A stretch of 64,000 bases of DNA from Eubacterium sp. (lineage in GTDB: Bacteria > Bacillota > Clostridia > Lachnospirales > Lachnospiraceae): the NCBI GenBank assembly GCA_017634555.1, contig JAGBNF010000027.1, positions 24,758 through 88,757 on the forward strand. The letters are read 5' to 3'. Below the pieces are notes generated by a model. The model was not told the origin of the DNA, did no database searches, and saw only the letters and a list, made by a program, of their open reading frames with translations. The position numbers and the translations under genes are program-made. Shown piece by piece: positions 52,537 through 61,228 of the stretch (positions within the stretch are counted from its first letter, which is position 1; every line of letters begins with the position of its first letter).

Positions 52537-53616
52537 TTAATCTCTGCCTGCCCATTCAAGTATGATATCCTTATCATATCTGTTCAGATTATCAGGCAAT
52601 TCTGTTTTCTTAAAGAAACGATGTTCGATTACTTCTTCAGGATTATTTGATATCGCTCCATCGTATTCATTTGTTATAAACACTATCCCCGGTCCAAAAC
52701 AAATATCTCCATTTGGATACTCTATGATACAATCCCTACCGGAGTATAATTTAAACACATCCAGTCTTCCCAGTGACAGGCCGGATTCCTCTCTGGTTTC
52801 CCGTCTGACAGTCTCCTCAAAGGTTTCACCCATTTCCATGGCGCCGCCTATAATAGCCCAGCATCCATTATCTTTTCTTTTCTGCAGTAGGATCTCTCCC
52901 TTATCATTTTCAATTATCACGCCACAGGCACATGTCATTATAGGAGCATGACCAACGTGCTTGCGCATTTCCCTGATATATCCGCCCTTTTTGTATAGTT
53001 CTATATAATCGTCAATCTGCAATGTATTATCTTTGCTGCGTAAATCTGGCGTCAAAAACTCTGAAAACAATTTCTGTCCGATATACATTTCAAATTTAGG
53101 AAAAGTTTTTCTATAGTATTCATTCCAATAGGTTTGCATTCTGCTATAGTTGGTTTTTATAATTTCCGGGTTGTTCCTGCAAAACGTTTGGAGTAAACTA
53201 TTATCACTCATCTTTAAACGGTCATATATTGTGTTTACTATTTCCAATACGTAATCAGCTGACGACCGTACTATATAAGGCAAACACCACTCCGGAATAT
53301 CTGCCGCAAATAATCTCCTGAGATGTTTTTCTCGAATATGACCATTATCGCTTCTCGTAAAGATACAATCATAAATCAGTTTTTCACAATAATTTAACTG
53401 CGGATACACTTGATCATCATCCTGAAAATATATTCTATACGGAAATTTTATCTTTGTTCCGTCGGATAAAACATATATTTCCTTATCTGAGTTATAACCA
53501 TCCGATATTTTAGAAGTGATATCGTCTACTTCTCCAGTTATAATCGACATCACATATGTGAATTCTTTTCTTAAGCTTTCCGGAAACCAACTATCAAACT
53601 GTGCTTCATTTTCCAT
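52537..53616 (-). CDS. NUDIX hydrolase with N-terminal extension
   Basis: A 359-residue protein. Residues 1-205 are of unknown fold (a stretch PYRIYFQDDDQVYP near 65). Residues 215-359 are a NUDIX domain whose box GGAMEMGETFEETVRRETREES has all the metal-binding Glu residues. It probably hydrolyses a nucleoside diphosphate derivative; the extension may define the substrate. The start at 53616 has GGAGG eight bases upstream, read through the end of the preceding gene, which stops at 53637. Confidence 0.88.
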   Translation of the reverse strand: MENEAQFDSWFPESLRKEFTYVMSIITGEVDDITSKISDGYNSDKEIYVLSDGTKIKFPYRIYFQDDDQVYPQLNYCEKLIYDCIFTRSDNGHIREKHLRRLFAADIPEWCLPYIVRSSADYVLEIVNTIYDRLKMSDNSLLQTFCRNNPEIIKTNYSRMQTYWNEYYRKTFPKFEMYIGQKLFSEFLTPDLRSKDNTLQIDDYIELYKKGGYIREMRKHVGHAPIMTCACGVIIENDKGEILLQKRKDNGCWAIIGGAMEMGETFEETVRRETREESGLSLGRLDVFKLYSGRDCIIEYPNGDICFGPGIVFITNEYDGAISNNPEEVIEHRFFKKTELPDNLNRYDKDIILEWAGRD

Positions 53617-53636
53617 ACTAAAGGCCTCCAAGCCAA

Positions 53637-53939
53637 TCACTCATCTTCATTTCCTAAGCCATAATAAAGCATTTCGTTATACTTGGCATTTGCATCCTCA
53701 CTATCTTTCTTAGTTCTCCAGGCTTCTATCTCGCTGCATATCGCAAGCATTTCATCTACAACCAGTTCAGGCGTGGTCGGCTTCACATTTACCAAATACG
53801 AAGTCATTCTGTCCATCGCCTTAGGACTGCCGAGATTCTTTACGATAGCTTCACCAAGTTCATCCGGAAACCCAAGAGACTTGACTGCTGTCATCAGGTT
53901 ATCTCTCGAATACAGCCATCTTCTTTTATTATCATCCAT
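53637..53939 (-). CDS. small helical protein, coupled to the NUDIX gene
   Basis: A 100-residue acidic, mostly helical protein: RWLYSRDNLMTAVKSLGFPD, then MDRMTSYLVNVKPTTPELVV and an Asp/Glu-rich tail. I have met similar small proteins of unknown function in Lachnospiraceae but cannot name the family. AAAGGA precedes the ATG. It ends just upstream of the NUDIX start, so both are translated from one message. Confidence 0.6.
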   Translation of the reverse strand: MDDNKRRWLYSRDNLMTAVKSLGFPDELGEAIVKNLGSPKAMDRMTSYLVNVKPTTPELVVDEMLAICSEIEAWRTKKDSEDANAKYNEMLYYGLGNEDE

Positions 53940-53965
53940 ATTATATCCTTTACTCCGATACTTCT

Positions 53966-54116
53966 TTATAATTCGCCGTTTTTCTTGTTTTCTTCTATGG
54001 CGATTTCATTCAACACGTTGTCCTGATGGGATTCTATAGCCAGTAGAATCAGTAAAACGGCAAATATAATTCCTGATACCGCCCATACACAAAAAGCCGG
54101 AATTCTAAGCTTTAAA
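53966..54116 (-). pseudogene. start-less single-helix membrane protein fragment
   Basis: An open frame of about 50 codons without a usable start codon reads VLKLRIPAFCVWAVSGIIFA and onward to a hydrophobic helix and a charged tail ending NKKNGEL. The hydrophobic helix with a basic flank looks like real protein, and the frame ends normally with TAA. I interpret it as the remnant of a small membrane protein gene that lost its 5' end. Confidence 0.3.
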
Positions 54117-54131
54117 ACATCCCTGAAGCTA

Positions 54132-54452
54132 TTATTTCCTCAAGTATTTCTCATCCGATTCATATTCATCACTCACATAGCGTTCCACGGTCATGTGAAG
54201 ATCATACTTATCGCGAAGCTCAGCAAGTTGCTTCATCATAGGAGATGCATGATGCACATCTATTGATGCCTGATCAACCCATGAATCAATAAGCAATACT
54301 GTTTCCGGATCACCAATTGGCTGAAAGTATTCATATCGCAGATTCCCTTCTTCTGCCCGAATAGCATCCGCAATACCAGATGATTCCATTTCTTCAACAA
54401 ATGCACGAGCATTTCCATTTATGCCTTTATAGTACAGATTTACTGTTATCAT
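54132..54452 (-). CDS. antibiotic biosynthesis monooxygenase (ABM) family protein
   Basis: A 106-residue ferredoxin-like dimeric protein resembling YgiN quinol monooxygenase: NARAFVEEMESSGIADAIRAEEGNLRYEYFQP, then LLIDSWVDQASIDVHHASPMMKQL. Such enzymes oxidise quinols or act on aromatic substrates without a cofactor. It is followed upstream on the same strand by an FMN-split-barrel gene, 18 bases away, so the pair may act on small redox-active compounds. Confidence 0.9.
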   Translation of the reverse strand: MITVNLYYKGINGNARAFVEEMESSGIADAIRAEEGNLRYEYFQPIGDPETVLLIDSWVDQASIDVHHASPMMKQLAELRDKYDLHMTVERYVSDEYESDEKYLRK

Positions 54453-54470
54453 ACAATTCTCCTTTATCAG

Positions 54471-54902
54471 TTATTTGTCATTCTTATTGATTGTGAAGCT
54501 TTCAGTCTTCAAATCACAATAGTATCTTCCACTTTCAGCGGTAAACTTTAATACACAGTAATCAGGATCAGTAACTCCACCCTTATAGAACATCGTGTCG
54601 CCTTTTCGCCAAATCATATCTTTTGTCTCTTGATCAGTCAGCACTTCCATTTTGCCTTTCAGCATAACACCTACGTACTTTATCAAGCCTTTATGATAAA
54701 AGTAGATACAGGCATTGGGATTATTCATATACTGTTTTACTCTCATTGAAGATGTGTTCGTCGAAAAATAAAAACTTTGTAAGCCTTCAATCTTTCTCGG
54801 CTTCAGCATGGCTTTCACATTTGGAAATCCATTTTCATCGATAGAACAGATAAAAGCAACCTTCTGTTTCCTGATAAAGCTCTCAATAATATTTTTATCC
54901 AT
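54471..54902 (-). CDS. pyridoxamine 5'-phosphate oxidase-like flavoprotein
   Basis: A 143-residue FMN-binding split-barrel protein: KVAFICSIDENGFPNVKAMLKPR, FYFSTNTSSMRVKQYMNNPNACIYFY and GVMLKGKMEVLTDQETKDMIW. Small members of the family act as F420- or FMN-dependent reductases or heme-related proteins; this one is unassigned. It is co-oriented and close to the ABM gene. Confidence 0.9.
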   Translation of the reverse strand: MDKNIIESFIRKQKVAFICSIDENGFPNVKAMLKPRKIEGLQSFYFSTNTSSMRVKQYMNNPNACIYFYHKGLIKYVGVMLKGKMEVLTDQETKDMIWRKGDTMFYKGGVTDPDYCVLKFTAESGRYYCDLKTESFTINKNDK

Positions 54903-54915
54903 AATTTTTCCTAAT

Positions 54916-55767
54916 CTATAATCCTATTTTTTTCTTAAATTCCTGCTTCTGCTTTTCATCTCGAAAAACAACATTTTCTAAATCTTCCTTGGCCTTGTCT
55001 ATTTTTCCCATATATTTTTCAACACCAATATAAACTAATTTATTTTCATAATGCAAAAAATTGTAGTATCCGTTATCACAAATATCTTTAAGTTCAGAAA
55101 GCATACCTTCATATGTACTTGTTTTTTCATAGTACATTTTTATATCATTTCTCACAAAATCATATGTTTCCTTTATACCTTCAATCAATTTATAAAACTC
55201 TTCCGGTTTTCTTATGATATCTCTTCCTAAAACAGATTTTCTTTCATCTCCTAATTTACTTTTATAAAACTCCTCGGATAATCTAAAAGTATGTGTATAG
55301 ATAGTTTTGTCGGTTCTCACCCATGCAACTTTATTTTCTGAAACTCGTGGAATATATTCAAAATTCCAGCCCCATTTTATAGTTGCATACATATCATTCA
55401 CCAGAAATAGTGAAATGACTTTTCGTCTTCCCTCCTCATATTCACTCGCCCAACACCGTTCCTTTATTGGTTTTAATTGAAAATCCTCCGCAATCTTATT
55501 ATCAAGTATCTCATGAACAAGTTTCGTCCAGCCTTGTGCTCTGAGTTGTATCCACGTGCCATTATTTTCATATTCACTTAGATACTCTTTATATTCTTCA
55601 TATTTTTTCAAGCCTTCAGCAACTATCTTACTATCTACTTCTACCGGTTTAGGTTGAGTTTTCTTTACAGAAGATTCTATATTACGCTCCTTTAAAGTAT
55701 TCGCTTTTTCTGTAATTGATTTTGAGTTAGTTTTTTTCTTAAACAGATCAAGCATTCCCATATTCAT
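54916..55767 (-). CDS. uncharacterised protein (283 aa), AT-rich gene
   Basis: The protein has a Lys/Ser-rich N-terminus (KKKTNSKSITEKANTLKERN) and a helical, Tyr/Trp-rich body with GTWIQLRAQGWTKLVHEIL and IKWGWNFEYIPRV. No motif is recognised. The gene is more AT-rich than its neighbours upstream in the window, which hints at recent acquisition. GAGG precedes the ATG by four bases. Confidence 0.55.
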   Translation of the reverse strand: MNMGMLDLFKKKTNSKSITEKANTLKERNIESSVKKTQPKPVEVDSKIVAEGLKKYEEYKEYLSEYENNGTWIQLRAQGWTKLVHEILDNKIAEDFQLKPIKERCWASEYEEGRRKVISLFLVNDMYATIKWGWNFEYIPRVSENKVAWVRTDKTIYTHTFRLSEEFYKSKLGDERKSVLGRDIIRKPEEFYKLIEGIKETYDFVRNDIKMYYEKTSTYEGMLSELKDICDNGYYNFLHYENKLVYIGVEKYMGKIDKAKEDLENVVFRDEKQKQEFKKKIGL

Positions 55768-55966
55768 TAAGCCTCTTTCTCATCTATGAATATATTCTTT
55801 AATTCTATATTTTCAAATTATACCAAATCCATCTCCCTTTTGTCTCAACTTCGTTCTTATTACAATCCGCACTGATTATATATCAGGCGGATTTTCTGTA
55901 TCATGAAGTCAAATTATGATATATTTATTAATATATTACGATGAATGAGAAGGCGGATACAGAAAC

Positions 55967-56410
55967 GTGATAAGAAAAGCAGAATCAAAAGATTCATCCA
56001 GAATTGCCGAGATTTTGGTGTTTACAAAAAGAATAAAGTACCGATCAATCTTTCATAACGATGAATACTCTTTTAACGAGTTACAGGTAGTTAAGGTCGC
56101 CGATGAATTCAAGGATCCGAAACTCCTTGATAAAGTCTGGGTATACGATGATGGTATAGTTAAGGGAATGATTCATCTGGAGGGAAATGAGATCGCAGAA
56201 TTGTATGTAGATTACTTCTTCTGGAAAGAGGGCATCGGATCTAAGCTGGTAGAATTTGCAAAAGAAAAGTTTGATACCAAGTTCGTATGGACCCTAGAGA
56301 AGAATGAAGACGCCATTCGGTTTTACGAGGCTCATGGCTTCAAGCTTAACGGAAAAAGGCAATCAGAAGAAGGTACACCTGAATATATCGTTATGTTAGA
56401 GCGAGACTGA
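55967..56410 (+). CDS. GNAT-family N-acetyltransferase
   Basis: A 147-residue acetyltransferase with acetyl-CoA loop VDYFFWKEGIGSKLVEFAKE near residue 85 and NEDAIRFYEAHGFKLNG near 120. Substrate is unknown. It starts with GTG at 55967. A nine-codon ORF (MNEKADTET) ends at the overlapping TGA, so its translation is probably coupled to that tiny upstream frame. Confidence 0.88.
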   Translation: MIRKAESKDSSRIAEILVFTKRIKYRSIFHNDEYSFNELQVVKVADEFKDPKLLDKVWVYDDGIVKGMIHLEGNEIAELYVDYFFWKEGIGSKLVEFAKEKFDTKFVWTLEKNEDAIRFYEAHGFKLNGKRQSEEGTPEYIVMLERD

Positions 56411-56438
56411 ATTTATAACCATCTCTCCTACTTTTATA

Positions 56439-57416
56439 TTATCTTTCTGCCTTTAACTCATGCTCCATATCATATTTCTTTTTGTCCTGTCTCTTCATAA
56501 ACAATAATCTCGAAAGGAATATAATAACTGTACTTCCTATAAATATCTGAATAGGATATGACATCAAAGTCTCTTCCGGAATAATCATTGACAGCATAAC
56601 TATAGCTCCGACCGGTGGCATATACATCTTTGTATAATGAATTATAAACAGCATAAAACATATAGCCACTGATGTTCCGACAACCAGAGGAAACGATAAT
56701 TTTACACATATAAGCCATCTACATAAAGAACCCATTAAAGCACATACTGTAATAACACTTATTGTTCTAAACGGTTTATTTCTAGTTTTATTTCTTGGTC
56801 GTGAAAACTCAGTAAATGCAACTAACAGCGGTGGTGCGACAATAAAGTTGAGCCCTACCTGAAATGATATATAGCTTACTATACTTACACAAAGTATTCT
56901 AAGTACTGTATCAATTATGTCATCAACGGAATTAAGCATTACTGGAACATATTCTTCATCATTTCTGATTCCTGTTTTCAAAAACAGATTATGAAAAAGA
57001 ACTATCAGTAATGTCAATAAAAATGCAGCTATAGGATATATTATACTTGTAGTTCTCATCATAACCGGAAGAACGATTGCTGACACAAAAGGTGCAAATG
57101 TAGTTCCGGAAAACATAAATATTACTTGTGCTATTGAAAATGCAATAGGCACCTCCAAATCTCTTCCTAATCCTGCATAACGTACTATTAAAACACCCAT
57201 AATGGCACATCCTGTGATTAGAATCACCATCCTTTTGCCATTAACCTTCCAGCTTCGTTTAGGCGCAACCATATAACCCACAGCAAGAGCTGCTATTTCA
57301 GGAAAGATTATCTCTTTATTATCTAATATATCAGCCATCAACACCATGGCTATTATAATCACTATTGTACATATATATGGTATAAGCTTTTTCGTTTTAT
57401 CTTTTTTCTTTTCCAT
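56439..57416 (-). CDS. multi-pass membrane protein, HPP-family-like
   Basis: A 325-residue protein with about ten transmembrane helices arranged as two similar halves; each half has a loop before a pair of helices (PEIAALAVGYMVAPKRSWKV and TEFSRPRNKTRNKPFRTI). The motif MYMPPVGAIVMLSMIIPE resembles the HPP signature of HPP-family transporters (nitrite-transport related). Assignment is tentative. The start MEKKKDKTKK follows AAAGG; a longer frame to 57485 has no site. Confidence 0.6.
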   Translation of the reverse strand: MEKKKDKTKKLIPYICTIVIIIAMVLMADILDNKEIIFPEIAALAVGYMVAPKRSWKVNGKRMVILITGCAIMGVLIVRYAGLGRDLEVPIAFSIAQVIFMFSGTTFAPFVSAIVLPVMMRTTSIIYPIAAFLLTLLIVLFHNLFLKTGIRNDEEYVPVMLNSVDDIIDTVLRILCVSIVSYISFQVGLNFIVAPPLLVAFTEFSRPRNKTRNKPFRTISVITVCALMGSLCRWLICVKLSFPLVVGTSVAICFMLFIIHYTKMYMPPVGAIVMLSMIIPEETLMSYPIQIFIGSTVIIFLSRLLFMKRQDKKKYDMEHELKAER

Positions 57417-57534
57417 ATTAAAACCTTTATCCCAATAATATCCTATCGAATAAACATCAGGTAGTATTATAGCAAACCGTAGCAAAGATTAAATAATTTT
57501 TCTGACGATACTCCCACCATATAAGTGAGCACAG

Positions 57535-57576
57535 AAAAAGACCTTGCCACTGAGTAAACTCAGGCAAGGTCCTTTG
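57535..57576 (-). terminator. terminator after the GNAT remnant
   Basis: On the minus strand GACCTTGCC and GGCAAGGTC with inner CTGAGT/ACTCAG form a long hairpin followed by TTTTTC. It would end the transcript of the SDR gene and the two small frames behind it. Confidence 0.85.
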
Positions 57577-57594
57577 TTATAGACACGTTCTTCC

Positions 57595-57702
57595 TCATTT
57601 TATTACTTTCTCAAATCTAAACATTCCATCAGGAAATTGATTATCCAATATAAATTGTTCTCTGTCGCAATCTTCTAACAGGATAAGTTTTACATTATTC
57701 AT
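57595..57702 (-). pseudogene. internally deleted GNAT acetyltransferase remnant (35 codons)
   Basis: It begins MNNVKLILLEDCDREQFILD, a typical start of a clostridial GNAT subgroup, and after residue 22 continues in frame with FPDGMFRFEKVIK, which looks like the extreme C-terminus of the same family. About 120 central codons, including the acetyl-CoA site, are missing. Confidence 0.65.
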
Positions 57703-57726
57703 CTTCTTTATTTAACATCTTCCTAT

Positions 57727-57879
57727 TTAATTATATCGAGGTCTATAAAGCTTTTTTATATCTCTATCATAAACATAATCCGGTAATTCATCAGTCTCAA
57801 TAATATCAAATTGAATCAAACTACAAAGAATTCTCTCGAAATTATCATTTTCCTTGTCGTATATCTTTTCAGCCTGCAT
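57727..57879 (-). CDS. possible small acidic protein (50 aa)
   Basis: It starts MQAEKIYDKENDNFERILCS and ends RDIKKLYRPRYN, between the SDR gene and the GNAT remnant. There is no good ribosome binding site, and the frame stays open upstream across the SDR stop region, so it may be the end of a degraded gene. No family is recognised. Confidence 0.3.
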   Translation of the reverse strand: MQAEKIYDKENDNFERILCSLIQFDIIETDELPDYVYDRDIKKLYRPRYN

Positions 57880-57917
57880 TACGAATCGATTCAAATCCGA
57901 AAAACAGATTTCTCCTT

Positions 57918-58649
57918 TTATTTTTGTATATGGTATCCGCCATCTGCGAAAACATTGGTTCCGGTCATATAGTCTGACAGATTCGATAAAAGGAACATCA
58001 CAACGGATGCTATGTCATCCGGGGTTCCAATCCTGCCACACGGGATCAGGCTTTCTGACTGCGAACGAATCTCAGGATTATCAAAAGATTTTGCCGTCAT
58101 CCCCGTATAAATAAATCCGGGAGCAACTGCATTGACTTGAATATTAAAGGGTGCAAGATCAAGAGCCATTGCCGAAGTCAGAGATACGATTGCGCCCTTA
58201 GACGCAGCATAATCAGCCATATTTCCGCGAAAGATAGTCGATCGGATGCAGCTGATATTTACAATCTTTCCTCTCTTTTGAGGTATCATGACATTTGATA
58301 CATACTTGGACATAACAAATGTTCCTATAGTATTTACGTTTAAAATCCTCTGAAAATCCTCCGTACTAATCGCATAGAACGGCTTGCTGTTTCCCCATAT
58401 ACCCGCAGCATTTACCAGACCGTCTATCCTCTCATATTTTCCGGCAATCTCTTCCATGCATCTCTTTATTGCATCTTCATCCGTAATATCCACCTGAAAA
58501 TGCGTATAATTATCGTGATATATGCTCCCTTCGCTTCTGTCAAATCCACAAACAACGGCTTTTTCATTTAAGAGCATCTCAGCACATGACTTCCCCATAC
58601 CTGAGCTTGCACCTGTTACCACGTATTTTTTTCCTTTGAAATCCATCAT
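57918..58649 (-). CDS. short-chain dehydrogenase/reductase
   Basis: A 243-residue NAD(P)-dependent oxidoreductase: TGASSGMGKSCAEML cofactor loop near residue 11, VNAAGIWGN, the catalytic Ser and YAASKGAIVSLTSAMA with Tyr and Lys, and VNAVAPGFIYTGM. The C-terminus FADGGYHIQK is typical. Substrate is unknown. The start at 58649 has GGAGG six bases upstream. It follows the ArsR-type regulator gene by 23 bases and is presumably under its control. Confidence 0.94.
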   Translation of the reverse strand: MMDFKGKKYVVTGASSGMGKSCAEMLLNEKAVVCGFDRSEGSIYHDNYTHFQVDITDEDAIKRCMEEIAGKYERIDGLVNAAGIWGNSKPFYAISTEDFQRILNVNTIGTFVMSKYVSNVMIPQKRGKIVNISCIRSTIFRGNMADYAASKGAIVSLTSAMALDLAPFNIQVNAVAPGFIYTGMTAKSFDNPEIRSQSESLIPCGRIGTPDDIASVVMFLLSNLSDYMTGTNVFADGGYHIQK

Positions 58650-58672
58650 TTTATGCCTCCATGCCATTCCTA

Positions 58673-58942
58673 TCAGCTGTTTAGGTTATCGATATACTCT
58701 CTGAACGCTGATAAAGTATCATTATTAAGGGAATAATGATGCCATTTTCCCTCTTTTCTGTCCTTTACAAGATCACATTCAACAAGAATTCGCATATGAT
58801 GGGATAATGTAGGCTGTGTGATTTCAAAGCGTTCCAATAATTTACAACCACATTTTTCTCCATCCGACAACATTCTGACTATTTCTAATCTGTTCGGATC
58901 ACCAAGAGCTTTACAGATTAGTGCCACATCCATTGCTTTCAT
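58673..58942 (-). CDS. ArsR-family repressor
   Basis: An 89-residue winged-helix metalloregulator: ICKALGDPNRLEIVRMLSDGEKCGCKLLERF, then TQPTLSHHMRILVECDLV and GKWHHYSLN. The CxC pair in EKCGCKLL at the alpha-3 region matches the arsenite site of ArsR (CVC), so thiol-binding metal or metalloid sensing is plausible. The start at 58942 has GAGGTG six bases upstream. It is first in an operon with the SDR gene and has its own palindromic operator. Confidence 0.92.
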   Translation of the reverse strand: MKAMDVALICKALGDPNRLEIVRMLSDGEKCGCKLLERFEITQPTLSHHMRILVECDLVKDRKEGKWHHYSLNNDTLSAFREYIDNLNS

Positions 58943-58974
58943 ATCGTTCACCTCACATTGATTTCTATCTATGT

Positions 58975-59010
58975 ATTGTATGATACACATAGACATTTGT
59001 CAATGTGTAT
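58975..59010 (-). promoter_or_regulatory. ArsR promoter with inverted-repeat operator
   Basis: On the minus strand TTGACA (58998-59003) and TACAAT (58975-58980) are 17 bases apart. A near-perfect inverted repeat ATACACAT-N12-ATGTGTAT (58983-59010, with inner GACA-TT-TGTC) overlaps the -35 box and spacer. Confidence 0.85.
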
Positions 59011-59015
59011 TTCTA

Positions 59016-59058
59016 AAAAAGAGCCCACGGAAGCAGATTCACTCCCGCAGGCTGAAAA
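59016..59058 (-). terminator. terminator after the 66-aa frame
   Basis: On the minus strand AGCC, GCGGGAG and CTTCCGT, GGGCT strands form an imperfect hairpin followed by CTTTTTT. Confidence 0.7.
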
Positions 59059-59068
59059 CAACCGATGT

Positions 59069-59269
59069 TTATCTGGTTTCTATATATTGTTTTTCTATAT
59101 ATTCACGCACATTCTCTATGCCAACAAACTCTTGATAACGCGGAAATCTATTTGTATTTGTAGAGCTATATGTCAGATGATAAATCCTGTATACATCTAT
59201 ACCATCTTTACTTCCAACAAGATATAACACGTCATCATTTGAATAACTTCTTCTGCCGTCATTTAACAT
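59069..59269 (-). CDS. small frame in phase with the upstream gene (possible split C-terminal part)
   Basis: A 66-residue frame starting MLNDGRRSYSNDDVLYLVGS and ending YIEKQYIETR, with no convincing ribosome binding site. It is in the same reading frame as the gene ending at 59300, separated only by that gene's single TAA and ten sense codons (NGVSENIEWV). It may be expressed by read-through, by coupling, or be the cut-off end of a longer ancestor. Confidence 0.4.
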   Translation of the reverse strand: MLNDGRRSYSNDDVLYLVGSKDGIDVYRIYHLTYSSTNTNRFPRYQEFVGIENVREYIEKQYIETR

Positions 59270-59299
59270 TACCCATTCAATGTTCTCACTTACACCGTT

Positions 59300-59890
59300 T
59301 TATTGCCTTTGCAACACCGCTTTACGTATCTCATCAATCTCTGCCCTGTCATTGAACCTATGCACCTTGCAAAGCGGTAATGACATACTGCCGTTTTCAT
59401 CTTTAACAGTAACGCTCACACCGATACCCGAACGAGTTGCTACCCTTACTATTTCGACAATGCTGTCAAGCCTGAGCACAGCTCCGTTATTGATAAACAG
59501 ATAATATCTTCCAAGCCTAAACTGGTCACCCATACATGGCTGCGCCGAGGCAAAGTCGCTGAACATTATCTGCCCGCCATCTTCACCAAGGTAGGAGTTT
59601 AACCTTTTTGAGGCTCCTACTCGATATCTGTAGGCGAGCCAGAAAAGGAAAGCTAAAACAGCACATATTGGGGCGGCTATAGCCACAGCCGTCAAAAGAC
59701 TCTCTCCGAGAGCTACAAAGAGAAGAATTGTTACCAAACCTATAAGACCAACAATCACAACGGGAGCCGCTCCCATCTTAGGCACACTCATTACTTTGCA
59801 GTAGCTATATAAAGCGTTACTTATCTGATTAACTTGTTGCTCGTTCATCATCTCGTTAGCATAGGGGGTCTGGTTAAATTGTGGCATCAT
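59300..59890 (-). CDS. membrane protein with two TM helices and a soluble C-terminal domain
   Basis: A 196-residue protein: a Gln/Asn-rich N-terminus, two transmembrane helices (about 43-62 and 68-90) and a cytoplasmic-looking beta domain with YLGEDGGQIMFSDF, YYLFINNGAVLRLDSIVEI and a PH-like run of strands. AGGAGG lies eight bases before ATG. Similar architectures occur beside DUF3592 and Ig-like membrane proteins in Lachnospiraceae; function is unknown. Confidence 0.6.
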   Translation of the reverse strand: MMPQFNQTPYANEMMNEQQVNQISNALYSYCKVMSVPKMGAAPVVIVGLIGLVTILLFVALGESLLTAVAIAAPICAVLAFLFWLAYRYRVGASKRLNSYLGEDGGQIMFSDFASAQPCMGDQFRLGRYYLFINNGAVLRLDSIVEIVRVATRSGIGVSVTVKDENGSMSLPLCKVHRFNDRAEIDEIRKAVLQRQ

Positions 59891-60060
59891 CGTTTATACC
59901 TCCTGTAATTGCGAATTATACGTAATCGTTATCATCTCTATAGTCAGACACTATATATTTTAATATACAAGCCATATAGATACCAACAGCTTTATAGTTT
60001 CTTATATAGCAATTATGGAGTGAATGAATATAATAATGATGTAAAAGGTATACTCACTTT

Positions 60061-61125
60061 TTATTTCATCTCCACCAGAACAGCCTCTTCCGGATCAAAA
60101 TAATCATCCTGATTACTGCTGAGTCCGGCGGCTTTCCACGCCTGCTCAAAGCTGATCTCTTCTATGTTGCTGAGATATACAAAAGTGCTGTCCTTCACTG
60201 CGTTGCTCATTCGACCGGTAATTTCTAGTCGATATTTATAGGAATGCCCATCCACCTGCCAGGTTCCATCGCTCATTTCATAATACTTCACTATTGTAAC
60301 AAGTTTATCTTCAGCAAAGTACTGTTCCGACAAATCCGGATCAGTCACTTCATATGTCCTTACAACTCCATCCGGACCGGAGATAATGAACTGCGCCTTA
60401 AGGCGATATACCGGAGCACTGGCGCTCGGGTTGTCTTGATCCTCAAACATAATCATTGTAATCCGATAGGTTCCCGGAGACAGTTCCCCATACATTCTAT
60501 TCCAATTAATCTCCAGCTCAGATTCGCCTTCTGCAGGCATATTAATAAATCCGTCTTCTTCATTTCCCTGTAATTCAATGATCATCGGTACATATTCCCA
60601 AGTATCTCCATTCAGAGTCTCAAGATTGTAATTATCTACATAGACCAGTTTCATGTTCTCTCGTTTATCATACTGACGAAAATGTACCGTAAGCCCGGTA
60701 GGTGTAACATTGGATACGCTCATCATAACGGCTATAGTATCATCTTTCGATTCCGGTATATCCTCTGACAATTCATTCATGAATTCCTCTGACGTAATCT
60801 CGATTTCGGAATTATCCATTTCTTCGTTTTCATTTTCTGATTCCGCAACCTGTAAATCTTCTTCCGGTTCCTGCGAATTCATATCACTGATCTGTACAGG
60901 TTCCTGTCCTGCCTGTTGGCTTATCAAATGATTCGCCCTTCCACTTATTACTGCCGTAACAAGATATAAACACAGTGACAATATACAGACAATAATCGGG
61001 ATTGCTCTTTTTTTCCCTTTTATGAAAAAACATGCGATAAATGCCGCAAGCCCCATAACAAGCAGCAGCTTCCACGCCGTATTTGAAAATATCCTATTCA
61101 ACATTCTTGCAGTATTTACACTCAT
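60061..61125 (-). CDS. membrane-anchored protein with Big-type Ig-like domain
   Basis: A 354-residue protein with two N-terminal transmembrane helices (about 15-35 and 42-60), an acidic linker (EPEEDLQVAESENENEE, about 75-125) and an extracellular domain (about 130-240) of Ig-like strands: SNVTPTGLTVHFRQYDKREN, then WEYVPMIIELQ and ELSPGTYRITMIMFED. This matches bacterial Ig-like domains seen in lipoproteins. The remainder (250-354) is a second small domain. GAGGTGG precedes the ATG. Probably a surface sensor or structural protein. Confidence 0.7.
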   Translation of the reverse strand: MSVNTARMLNRIFSNTAWKLLLVMGLAAFIACFFIKGKKRAIPIIVCILSLCLYLVTAVISGRANHLISQQAGQEPVQISDMNSQEPEEDLQVAESENENEEMDNSEIEITSEEFMNELSEDIPESKDDTIAVMMSVSNVTPTGLTVHFRQYDKRENMKLVYVDNYNLETLNGDTWEYVPMIIELQGNEEDGFINMPAEGESELEINWNRMYGELSPGTYRITMIMFEDQDNPSASAPVYRLKAQFIISGPDGVVRTYEVTDPDLSEQYFAEDKLVTIVKYYEMSDGTWQVDGHSYKYRLEITGRMSNAVKDSTFVYLSNIEEISFEQAWKAAGLSSNQDDYFDPEEAVLVEMK

Positions 61126-61228
61126 AATTCCACCTCTCAGATTCCACTTATTATAAGTGATACGGATCAGATGGTATGTTTTTATGGACTATTGAGAAAA
61201 ATTGTAAACCACTTTTAGTTCATCAATA

